A DNA stretch of 64,000 bases from NCBI GenBank assembly GCA_016281015.1, contig JAEEHS010000013.1:62001-126000 (forward strand). Reading direction: 5' to 3'. Shown piece after piece: positions 40,871 to 47,713 of the stretch. Position 1 is the stretch's first letter, and every line of letters starts with the position of its first letter. The stretch is from Bacteroidales bacterium (GTDB taxonomy: Bacteria > Bacteroidota > Bacteroidia > Bacteroidales > UBA932). The notes beneath the pieces were generated by a model, which saw only the letters and a list, made by a program, of their open reading frames with translations, was not told the DNA's origin and did no database searches. Made by a program: the position numbers and the translations under genes.

Positions 40871-42136
40871 CTATTTGATCAGGGCCATATCCGGCATGTC
40901 CTTGTCGAACTCGCCGCTGGACAGGCGCGACTGGATGTCGCGGAAGGCCGCAAGGGTCCGCTCGACATCCTCCATGCTGTGGGCCGCCGTCGGGATGATG
41001 CGGAAAATGACCATTCCCGGAGGAATCACCGGGTAGATGACCACCGAGCAGAAGATATGGTACTCTTCGCGCAGGGCCACGGCGATGTTGGAAGCCTGGT
41101 TGACACCGGCTTTCACATGGACCGGCGTGACGCAGGCTTCGGCCGGACCGATGTCCAGGCCCATCTCGCGGAAGCCTTCCTGCAGGCGGCGGGTCACCTT
41201 CCAGAGCTGGGCGCGCAGGGCGTCGCCTTCCGGCGAGTCGATGATTTCCAGGCGCTTCAGGCAGCCTTCGACAATCGGCATGGGCAGGCTCTTCGCATAG
41301 ATCTGCGAACGCATGTTGTAGCGGAGGAAATCGATGATATCCTTGTCCGCCGCTACGAAACCACCGATGATGGCCATGCTCTTGGCATAGGCGCCGATGT
41401 ACAGGTCCACCCCGTCCATCACCCCGAAATGCTCGGAGGTACCCCTTCCATGGGGGCCCATCACGCCGAAGCCATGGGCATCGTCAATCAGGAAACGGAA
41501 ATTGTATTTCTTCTTGAGGGCGACAATCTGGTCCAGGATGCCCAGGGCGCCGGTCATGCCGAACACGCCTTCGGTGATCACCAGGATACCGCCGCCGCTC
41601 TTCTCGGTCTCCGCCGTCGCCCGGGCAAGGACGCGGTCGCAGTCCTGGGCATCGTTGTGACGGAATTTGTATTTGCTGCCGATATGGAGCCGGATGCCGT
41701 CCAGCAGGCAGGCATGGGCCTCGGCGTCATAGACAATCACATCGTGGCGGCTCACCAGCGAGTCGATGGTCGACAGGATGCCCTGGTAGCCGAAATTGAA
41801 GAGGAAGGCTGCTTCTTTCTTCTCGAAAGCGGCAAGCCGGCGTTCGAGTTCCTCATGGAGGGCGGTCTGGCCGGTCATCATGCGGCTGCCCATCGGATAG
41901 GCAAGGCCCCACTTGGCGGCGCCTTCGGCATCGGCCTTGCGGATGGCCGGGTGATTGGCCAGGCCGAGGTAGTTGTTCAGGCTCCAGCAGAGCACGTCGC
42001 TGCCGTTGAAACGCATATGGGGACCGAGTTCTCCTTCCAGTTTCGGAAAGGCGAAATAACCGTCTGCTTTTTCACGATACTGCCCGATCGGGCCGCCGGA
42101 AGATTTCCGGATCTTGTCAAAAATATCTGTTTGCAT
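40871..42136 (-). CDS. Cysteate fatty-acyltransferase (alpha-oxoamine synthase family)
   Basis: A 421-residue PLP enzyme of the SPT/KBL/BioF fold, start 42136 (MQTDIFDKIRKSSGG). Motifs are NNYLGLANHP near 55, YDAEAHACLLDG near 144 (His stacks on PLP), EGVFGMTGALG near 190, IDDAHGFGVMG near 216 with the PLP-nitrogen Asp, and the catalytic Lys in GAYAKSMAIIGG near 247. The family condenses an amino acid with acyl-CoA or acyl-ACP with loss of CO2. Cysteate synthase in the same operon points to cysteate as the amino acid, giving 3-ketocapnine, the sulfonolipid backbone. Serine palmitoyltransferase or 2-amino-3-ketobutyrate ligase are the alternatives; the Bacteroides SPT sequence I recall looks different. 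Confidence 0.8.
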   Translation of the reverse strand: MQTDIFDKIRKSSGGPIGQYREKADGYFAFPKLEGELGPHMRFNGSDVLCWSLNNYLGLANHPAIRKADAEGAAKWGLAYPMGSRMMTGQTALHEELERRLAAFEKKEAAFLFNFGYQGILSTIDSLVSRHDVIVYDAEAHACLLDGIRLHIGSKYKFRHNDAQDCDRVLARATAETEKSGGGILVITEGVFGMTGALGILDQIVALKKKYNFRFLIDDAHGFGVMGPHGRGTSEHFGVMDGVDLYIGAYAKSMAIIGGFVAADKDIIDFLRYNMRSQIYAKSLPMPIVEGCLKRLEIIDSPEGDALRAQLWKVTRRLQEGFREMGLDIGPAEACVTPVHVKAGVNQASNIAVALREEYHIFCSVVIYPVIPPGMVIFRIIPTAAHSMEDVERTLAAFRDIQSRLSSGEFDKDMPDMALIK

Positions 42137-42137
42137 A

Positions 42138-43211
42138 TTATGGTGTTTGTACTTTCTGTCTGGAAACAAGGCCCATCAGGCGGAAAAGGAAGGTCGGAAG
42201 GGGCCGGCGGGGATCACGCTTTTTCATGTCGATAAACCAGCCCAGGGATTTGACCACCGGGACTTTCTCCGTCTCGACGAACTCGATCAGCGTCCCGTCC
42301 GGGTCTTCGATATACGTGAAACGTCCCGAGGCGTCGCCCATGTCGAAGCGCTGTCCATCGGGGCAGCTGTCCACGGTGAAGGGGCAGCCCTTGGCGGCGC
42401 AGAATCTCTTGAGCGCGTCCATGCCCGTGACGTCGAAACAGATCTGGATAAAGCCGGGGTCACCCCAGTAGCGACCCTCGTAGATCTTGCGGGGCGTATG
42501 CTCCAGGGCCTGGACGAGCTCGATGGTGCTCTCACCCATCAGCGGGGAGAAGGCGCCCTCGAAGGGTTTCGAGCGGCCGAGAAGGACCCGGCGGTACGAC
42601 TCTCCGCCCGCTTTCACAAAGTCGGAGATGCGGCCCTTCGTGTCACTCAGTACCCGGTCATAGCCCAGCACTTCGCGGTAGAAGGCAACGCTGCGGTCCA
42701 TGTCGCTGACACCGACGACAGCTCCGGCGATTCCGCCGTTCAGACGGCCCTGGTTGATGAAGACATCCTTGCGTTCGACCAGCTGGAAGAGGTTCCCCCA
42801 GGGGTCTTTGACCCAGAAACAGGGGGAGCCGTCCGGAAGGCTCTCCACCGGAGACACCTGGTCCCACTTAGCGGCAAGCTCTTCCCGGAAAGCTTTCACA
42901 TCCAGACACTTGACCTTGGCGGCGAAAATGCCGAGGTCGCCGGCCGATATCTCAAAGGGGCAGGGTTGGGGCCTGCGCTCGGCGTACTGCCAGATTTCGA
43001 AGCCGCCTCCGCCCTGGAGGTTGACGGCGATGCAGGCGTGGCGCCGCTGCGCCTTGCCGCCCGTATACGGAAGCATGCGCTCCGCCACGGTATCATCTTC
43101 CAGAATCCGGATGTCCATCCCGAACATCTGGATGTACCAATCCCATGATTTTCTGAAGTTTTCGGTTCCGACGCCCACCTGCTGGATGCCGGAAATCATA
43201 TACTTTTCCAT
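42138..43211 (-). CDS. Double VOC-domain protein, first gene of the sulfonolipid/Hdr operon
   Basis: A 357-residue protein made of two vicinal-oxygen-chelate modules (about 5-160 and 165-315), the layout of 4-hydroxyphenylpyruvate dioxygenase. The usual metal-binding His positions appear changed: GIQQVGVGTENF has Gln, GIAGAVVGVSD has Ala and GFIQICFDV has Gln where HV/HI would be expected, while Glu is kept in ELVQAL and LIEFVE. It may therefore bind a ligand without a classic metal site. The C-terminal tail (KSLGWFIDMKKRD...RLMGLVSRQK) is basic. It is followed one base later by the acyltransferase and is preceded by a strong promoter. Its role in lipid synthesis is unknown. Confidence 0.7.
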   Translation of the reverse strand: MEKYMISGIQQVGVGTENFRKSWDWYIQMFGMDIRILEDDTVAERMLPYTGGKAQRRHACIAVNLQGGGGFEIWQYAERRPQPCPFEISAGDLGIFAAKVKCLDVKAFREELAAKWDQVSPVESLPDGSPCFWVKDPWGNLFQLVERKDVFINQGRLNGGIAGAVVGVSDMDRSVAFYREVLGYDRVLSDTKGRISDFVKAGGESYRRVLLGRSKPFEGAFSPLMGESTIELVQALEHTPRKIYEGRYWGDPGFIQICFDVTGMDALKRFCAAKGCPFTVDSCPDGQRFDMGDASGRFTYIEDPDGTLIEFVETEKVPVVKSLGWFIDMKKRDPRRPLPTFLFRLMGLVSRQKVQTP

Positions 43212-43236
43212 TCAGGTTTCAGTTTCGTGTGTCCTG

Positions 43237-43268
43237 CAAATGTACACAATATTTGTCTTACGTGCAAA
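43237..43268 (-). promoter_or_regulatory. Strong promoter of the sulfonolipid/Hdr operon
   Basis: On the minus strand TTTG (43265-43268) and TACATTTG (43237-43244) with exactly 20 bases between match the Bacteroidota consensus perfectly. The VOC start codon is at 43211, leaving a leader of about 20 bases. All nine genes below have gaps of four bases or less, so this is probably the only promoter. Confidence 0.78.
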
Positions 43269-43293
43269 CCCGGGTGCCGCCCCGGGTGCGGCC

Positions 43294-43330
43294 CATTACC
43301 TGGCGGGAGGGGCATTACCTGGTGGGAGGG
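43294..43330. repeat. Tandem repeat CATTACCTGGYGGGAGGG, two copies
   Basis: Copies at 43294-43311 and 43313-43330 differ at one base. They sit just upstream of the sulfonolipid/Hdr operon promoter and could be a protein-binding site. Confidence 0.7.
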
Positions 43331-43362
43331 CCCAGAAGGACAAGCCCGTATCGGCACCTGGC

Positions 43363-43516
43363 GGGGAAGGTCCCAGGGGTAAATGGGGAAGGTCGAATTT
43401 GAAGGGGAGTACCTTCCCCGCATAATCGGTGGCAGAGGGCATTGTGGAGCCATTTCGATGGGGAAGGTCTCGGCCGTGAAATTCGACCTTCCCCAAACGT
43501 TGCCGGGACCTTCCCA
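43363..43516. repeat. GGGGAAGGTC repeat cluster with 16-bp inverted repeat
   Basis: GGGGAAGGTC occurs directly at 43363, 43385 and 43460 and inverted at 43485, with a near match at 43507. GGGGAAGGTCGAATTT (43385-43400) and its perfect reverse complement (43479-43494) form a large stem over a 78-base loop. This looks like a nested palindromic repeat element. Confidence 0.75.
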
Positions 43517-43609
43517 ATTCACCCCGGGGACTCTCCCATTCATCCCGAAGGCCTTTCGTGCCTGTATTCCCGCCCCGGATCTTCGGTCCGCCATGCAACG
43601 TTTTTGAGT

Positions 43610-43757
43610 GGTGTCCATGGGTGGTTTCATAACTCGATGATTCTCAATTATTTACAAAACAGCTGCTGGAAACCCCTTCGTTTTTCGCCACCGGTTTCCA
43701 TGACTAGTTTTGCAATATACTGAACAACAACCACTTACAAAAACCGCCATGGACACC
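43610..43757. mobile_element. MITE-like element or insertion sequence remnant
   Basis: GGTGTCCATGG (43610-43620) is repeated in inverted orientation at 43747-43757, and both are followed inward by similar GGTTT sequence. The 148-bp interior is AT-rich and codes for nothing obvious. No clear target duplication was found, so origin as a non-autonomous transposon is a guess. Confidence 0.4.
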
Positions 43758-43794
43758 CCCCCCGGTCCCTAGTGGCAATCTGAACGAAAATGAT

Positions 43795-43802
43795 TACATT
43801 TG
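43795..43802 (+). promoter_or_regulatory. -7 element for dacB
   Basis: TACATTTG lies five bases before the ATG at 43808 and overlaps the upstream in-frame ATG (43790) used in the ORF track, which supports 43808 as the true start and an almost leaderless mRNA. Confidence 0.5.
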
Positions 43803-43807
43803 CATGG

Positions 43808-45301
43808 ATGAAAAGAATCGGACTCATAGGGTGGCTTCTCATAGGGTGGCTTCTTTTAGGAACGGTCCTCGGAGCGATGGCCCAGCCGTCCCCGGAAGCC
43901 TTGCAACGGACCTTGGACGAGCTCGCAGGGCGGGAACCGCTGAAAGGGGCCGCCTGGGGTGCCTGTATCCAGACAATGGACGGGACCGTCATCGCCGCCC
44001 GGCAGGGTGGAACGCGCCTGACGCCCGCCTCCAACCTCAAACTGATTACGACAGGGAGCGCCCTCCATGCCTTCGGGGCGGACTACCGCTTCGAGACCCG
44101 GGTCGGCTACACCGGCCGGATCGAAGAAGGTACGCTCAAAGGAGATGTGTACCTCATCGGCGGAGGGGACCCGACCATCGGCGTGAAAGACAGCATTGCC
44201 CTGAAACCGGACGCCCTGTTCTGGAAATGGAAAAGCCTGCTCAAGGGAGCCGGGATCCAGCGGGTCGAAGGGAGGATTCTGGGAGACGGGCGCGCCTGGG
44301 AGGGAGGAAAGGAGAACACGAGCTGGACCTACGACGACATCGGGACGTACTACGGCGCCGGTTCGGACGCCCTCTCGTTCTATGAGAACGCCGTCGATTT
44401 CTATGTCAGCGCGACCGAGGAAGGAAAGCCGGTCCGCATTCAGCAGATCTATCCCGAAACGCCTTGGATGAACATTGAGAACCAGACGATGACCGGTCCG
44501 GCGGGGACCGGGAACAGCCTGTTCCTGTTTACGACCGACTTGTCGAAAAGCGGGGCGTGGCGGGGCTCTTTCGCCGTGGGACGGAAGCCGAAAACCGAAC
44601 ATGCCGCCAACAAATACGGCGCCCTGACCTGTGCCTATTATTTCTGGAAGTATCTGAAAAACACGGGATTCGAAGTGAGCGGAGGATATGGGGTTCCGGA
44701 TACGGATGAGGCGCCCTCCCGCCCCGGAAACGAACGGGCAGCCACCGGAGTGCCCCTCGTGCTGGTCGGGAAGACCCTCTCGCCGCCCCTTTCAGACATC
44801 GTCCGCTTTACCAACTGGCGGAGCGACAATTTCTATGCGGAGTCGCTGTTCCGCCTGATGGGCGAGAAGGCCTCGGGCATCGCGGTCTATGACAGCTGCC
44901 GGGTAGCGGAAGCGGAGGTACTCGAGAGCCTGGGGCTGGATCCCTCCTCGGTCCGGCTGGAGGATGGCAGCGGGCTGAGCCGCCGGAGCGCCGTGTCCCC
45001 GGCGTTTTTCTGTGACTTCCTCAGGGCCATGCAAGGCAGTCCCGCTGCCGGCGCCTTCCTCGGAAGCCTCCCCGCCCTGGGGGAAGGGACGCTCCGTACC
45101 CTGCTGCCCAACCACCCTTCCTGCTCCCGCATCCGCCTCAAGAGCGGTTCCATGGAAGGGATTCTCTGTTACTCGGGCTACCTGCTGGACGAAAGCGGCG
45201 TCCCCGTCGCCGTCTTCTCACTCATGACCGGCGGCACGACCGCTCCGACCGGCGAAGTCCGTTCCGCCCTGGCCCGGATCCTGACCCTGCTGCTGGAATA
45301 G
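43808..45301 (+). CDS. dacB: D-alanyl-D-alanine carboxypeptidase/endopeptidase (PBP4)
   Basis: A 497-residue class C low-molecular-mass penicillin-binding protein that trims or cleaves peptidoglycan cross-links in the periplasm. Start at 43808 (MKRIGLIGWLL); signal peptide ends near AMAQ. The three serine-acyltransferase motifs are present: SNLK (in PASNLKLITTGSAL, near 80), SDN (in NWRSDNFYAESLF, near 340) and KSG (in IRLKSGSMEG, near 445). Length is normal for DacB with its inserted domains. The gene stands alone, divergent from the sulfonolipid/Hdr operon, followed by a short hairpin. Confidence 0.92.
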   Translation: MKRIGLIGWLLIGWLLLGTVLGAMAQPSPEALQRTLDELAGREPLKGAAWGACIQTMDGTVIAARQGGTRLTPASNLKLITTGSALHAFGADYRFETRVGYTGRIEEGTLKGDVYLIGGGDPTIGVKDSIALKPDALFWKWKSLLKGAGIQRVEGRILGDGRAWEGGKENTSWTYDDIGTYYGAGSDALSFYENAVDFYVSATEEGKPVRIQQIYPETPWMNIENQTMTGPAGTGNSLFLFTTDLSKSGAWRGSFAVGRKPKTEHAANKYGALTCAYYFWKYLKNTGFEVSGGYGVPDTDEAPSRPGNERAATGVPLVLVGKTLSPPLSDIVRFTNWRSDNFYAESLFRLMGEKASGIAVYDSCRVAEAEVLESLGLDPSSVRLEDGSGLSRRSAVSPAFFCDFLRAMQGSPAAGAFLGSLPALGEGTLRTLLPNHPSCSRIRLKSGSMEGILCYSGYLLDESGVPVAVFSLMTGGTTAPTGEVRSALARILTLLLE

Positions 45302-45317
45302 CTTTCCCGCAGAAAGC
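45301..45317 (+). terminator. Short hairpin at the dacB 3' end
   Basis: GCTTTC and GAAAGC with a 5-base loop begin at the last base of the dacB stop codon. The stem is only six pairs and lacks a T-tract, so termination is uncertain. Confidence 0.35.
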
Positions 45318-45322
45318 GCCAT

Positions 45323-45348
45323 TGATAATCAGGCGTTTACGCGATGTC
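45323..45348 (+). repeat. 26-bp dispersed intergenic repeat, copy B
   Basis: TGATAATCAGGCGTTTACGC... matches copy A (5111-5136, opposite strand) at 24 of 26 bases. As there, it lies just after a gene end and beside a hairpin. Confidence 0.6.
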
Positions 45349-45427
45349 GCTGAGTATCAATCAGGACAGGTGTGAGCTTCTGTCGTAGAAGGAAAGAAGG
45401 CGGCCACGGCGGGCGAAACGCATCCGG

Positions 45428-45459
45428 TTTGGACGGACACCAAATTTTATGTAAATTTG
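45428..45459 (+). promoter_or_regulatory. Promoter of the surA/ostA operon
   Basis: TTTG (45428-45431), 20-base spacer, TAAATTTG (45452-45459): a perfect Bacteroidota promoter. The ATG at 45466 follows by six bases, so the mRNA is predicted to be leaderless or nearly so. Confidence 0.75.
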
Positions 45460-45465
45460 CAGGAT

Positions 45466-46329
45466 ATGAAAAAATGGCTCGTCATAGGGATCCTGGCCGT
45501 TACAACGCTTTCCTGCCAATGGGTGAGGAAACTATCGGACGGCGCATCGGAACTACTTGGGGATGAAGTAATTGCCCGGGTCGGGGAACACAAACTCTTC
45601 CGTTCGGAACTGGAGAAGGTCCTCCCCGGGGGACTCGACGAGCAGGACAGTCTCTCGCTCACCCGGGAGTACATCCACCGCTGGGCCGGGGACCTGCTCC
45701 TGCTGGACATGGCGGACCAGCAGCTGTCCAAGGCGGAGAAAGACGTGTCGAAAGAACTGGAGGAATACCGGCGGAGCCTGCTCAAGTACCGCTATGAGCA
45801 GCATTATGTCTCCGAACGGCTGGACACCGCCATCCGCGAGGAGGAAATGAAGGCCTACTACGACGCCCACCCGGAGAAATTCCTGCTGACGCGGCCGCTC
45901 GTCAAGTGCCGCATCCTGATCATCCCCTCTTCCGCCAAGTCCGTCAAGACGCTCCGCCGCCTCATGGCCTCCGACGACGGAGAAGACCTGGTCGAGGCGG
46001 ACAGCCTCAGCCGGATGACGGCCATCCGCTACCTGGATGCCTCCGACACCTGGATGGACGCCCTGGCTTTCGCCGAGGAACTGGGCATGGACACACCCCC
46101 CACCGCCTCCCAGCTCAAGGGCGGCATCGAATTCACCGACGAGGCGGGCCATCTCCACTTCGCCCATATCGTCGAACTCGTCAAGGACGGAAAACCGGCC
46201 CCCTATGAATATGTGGCCGGAAGAATCCGAGACATTCTATTGAACAGCCGGAAACACGGACTCACGAGCGGTTTGGAACGAGACTTGCTGGAAAGAGCCC
46301 GCAGCAATGGCTCATTTGTGGTATATTGA
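45466..46329 (+). CDS. SurA/PpiC-like periplasmic foldase lipoprotein without clear PPIase domain
   Basis: A 287-residue lipoprotein (start 45466, MKKWLVIGILAVTTLSC). An N-terminal SurA-type segment (DEVIARVGEHKLFRSELEKV) precedes a helical region with charged coiled-coil character (KAEKDVSKELEEYRRSLLKY) and a region ending HFAHIVELVKDGKPAPYEYV that resembles the end of a parvulin fold. No complete PPIase active site is visible, so a chaperone role is more likely. The surA gene follows after one base, then an OstA-like gene, placing it in outer-membrane protein and LPS assembly. The ORF track start (45457) precedes the predicted transcription start and is not used. Confidence 0.75.
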   Translation: MKKWLVIGILAVTTLSCQWVRKLSDGASELLGDEVIARVGEHKLFRSELEKVLPGGLDEQDSLSLTREYIHRWAGDLLLLDMADQQLSKAEKDVSKELEEYRRSLLKYRYEQHYVSERLDTAIREEEMKAYYDAHPEKFLLTRPLVKCRILIIPSSAKSVKTLRRLMASDDGEDLVEADSLSRMTAIRYLDASDTWMDALAFAEELGMDTPPTASQLKGGIEFTDEAGHLHFAHIVELVKDGKPAPYEYVAGRIRDILLNSRKHGLTSGLERDLLERARSNGSFVVY

Positions 46330-46330
46330 T

Positions 46331-47713
46331 ATGAATCTCAGAATGATTACCCTGGCGGCGATGGCCGCCGTAACCCTTCCCCTGGGTGCCCAGAAATACA
46401 AAGGCGGCGTCATTGACAAGACCGTCGCCACGGTCGGCGGAGAGGTCATCATGATTTCCGACATCGAAGGCCAGGTCCAGCAGATGAAGGCGCAGGGCCT
46501 CTCTTCGGACCGCGACATGCGTTGCGAGATCCTGGAAAACATGATGGAGTCGAAGATTTTCCTGATGCAGGCCCGCATCGACTCGCTGACGGTCAACATG
46601 GACATGGTCGAAGGCGAACTGAGCCAGCGGATCGACCAGTTCCGCACCTACCTCGGCGGGGACGAGGCCGTGGAAAAATACTTCGGAAAACCCCTGTACA
46701 AACTCCGCCAGGAATGGAGACAGACGTTCGAAGACCAGAGCCTCACCCAGCAGGAGCAGAGCCAGGTGGCGCAGAACATCCCCGCCCTGACCCCGTACGA
46801 CGTGCGTGCGTATCTGGACACGCTCTCCAAGGACGACCTGCCCCTGGTGCCTGTCAAATACCAACTGTCCCAGATCTGCATCTATCCCGACCGCAAGGCC
46901 GCCTCGATGGCCGTGAAGGAAAAACTCCTCTCGCTCCGCGAACGCATCATGGCCGGGGAAAAATTCTCCACCCTCGCCCGCATCTACTCCGAGGACCCGG
47001 GGAGCGCCCGCAAGGGCGGTGAGCTCGGCCTTGCCTCCAAGTCCATCTTCTGGCCCGCCTTCTCGGATGCCGCCATGGCCCTCCGGCCGGGCGTGATTTC
47101 CCAGATTGTCGAGACCCCGGACGGGTTCCATATCATCGAGGTCCTGGAGAAAAAGGGCGACATGTTCAATGCCCGCCACATCCTCCTGAAGCCCCAGTAC
47201 ACGGACGAGGACCGGGAAAAGGCCTTCCGGCGGCTGGACAGCCTCCGGACGAAGATTCTGGAAAACGAGATCCAGTTCCCTCTGGCCGCCCGCTTCTTCT
47301 CCGAAGACCCCGCCACCCGGACCAACGGCGGCCAGATGGCCGACCCGGCGAGCGGCTCTTCCTACTTTGAGATCGACCAGCTCAAGCCGGCCGACTACCT
47401 GGCCATCAAGGACCTGAAGGAAGGCGAAATTTCGGCGCCGGTCGAGTCGCAGGACAACGAGGGCTACCAGCAGAACCGGAGCGGCAACACCGTCTACAAG
47501 ATCATCCGCGTGGACAAAATCATCCCTTCCCATCCGGCCACCTTCGAAAACGACTACTCCGACATCCTGGACCGGGTCCAGCGGAAAAAACAGATGGAAG
47601 CCATCGACGCTTTCCTGGAAAAGAAAGTAAAGGAAACCTATATCGTCATCGACCCCCTCTTCCAGGGCTGTGATTTCACCCGTCCGATCTGGAAAAGCAA
47701 ATTCTCGAAATGA
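46331..47713 (+). CDS. surA: Periplasmic peptidyl-prolyl isomerase SurA
   Basis: A 460-residue chaperone/isomerase that helps outer-membrane proteins fold. Start 46331 (MNLRMITLAAMAAVTLPLGAQ) gives a signal peptide. The SurA N-terminal domain is about 25-160 (VDKTVATVGGEVIMISDIEG-like start, long helices). Two parvulin (PpiC) domains follow at about 170-275 (YQLSQICIYPD, FSTLARIYSEDPGSARKGGE, GVISQIVETPDGFHIIEVLE) and about 280-385 (FNARHILLKPQYTDED, FSEDPATRTNGGQM). The gene is one base after the SurA-like lipoprotein gene and overlaps ostA-like by four bases. Identification is secure. Confidence 0.9.
   Translation: MNLRMITLAAMAAVTLPLGAQKYKGGVIDKTVATVGGEVIMISDIEGQVQQMKAQGLSSDRDMRCEILENMMESKIFLMQARIDSLTVNMDMVEGELSQRIDQFRTYLGGDEAVEKYFGKPLYKLRQEWRQTFEDQSLTQQEQSQVAQNIPALTPYDVRAYLDTLSKDDLPLVPVKYQLSQICIYPDRKAASMAVKEKLLSLRERIMAGEKFSTLARIYSEDPGSARKGGELGLASKSIFWPAFSDAAMALRPGVISQIVETPDGFHIIEVLEKKGDMFNARHILLKPQYTDEDREKAFRRLDSLRTKILENEIQFPLAARFFSEDPATRTNGGQMADPASGSSYFEIDQLKPADYLAIKDLKEGEISAPVESQDNEGYQQNRSGNTVYKIIRVDKIIPSHPATFENDYSDILDRVQRKKQMEAIDAFLEKKVKETYIVIDPLFQGCDFTRPIWKSKFSK

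Larger units (their letters stand above)
43212..43807. other. 596-bp repeat-rich intergenic region
   Basis: Between the divergent VOC and dacB genes. From left to right it holds the VOC promoter, a CCCGGGTGC direct repeat, an 18-bp direct repeat at 43294-43330, a cluster of GGGGAAGGTC repeats in both orientations (43363-43516), a possible MITE-like element (43610-43757) and the dacB promoter. Short ORFs on both strands overlap the repeats and do not look coding. No tRNA or known RNA is recognised. Confidence 0.7.

Noticed and set aside
40871-42136. Serine palmitoyltransferase for sphingolipids
   Set aside because: The fold allows it, but cysteate synthase in the same operon and the sequence type favour cysteate acyltransferase. 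An assay could still reverse this.
43196-43630. Short ORFs in the repeat-rich gap 43212-43807 on both strands
   Set aside because: They overlap repeats and promoters, have no start context, and match no family.
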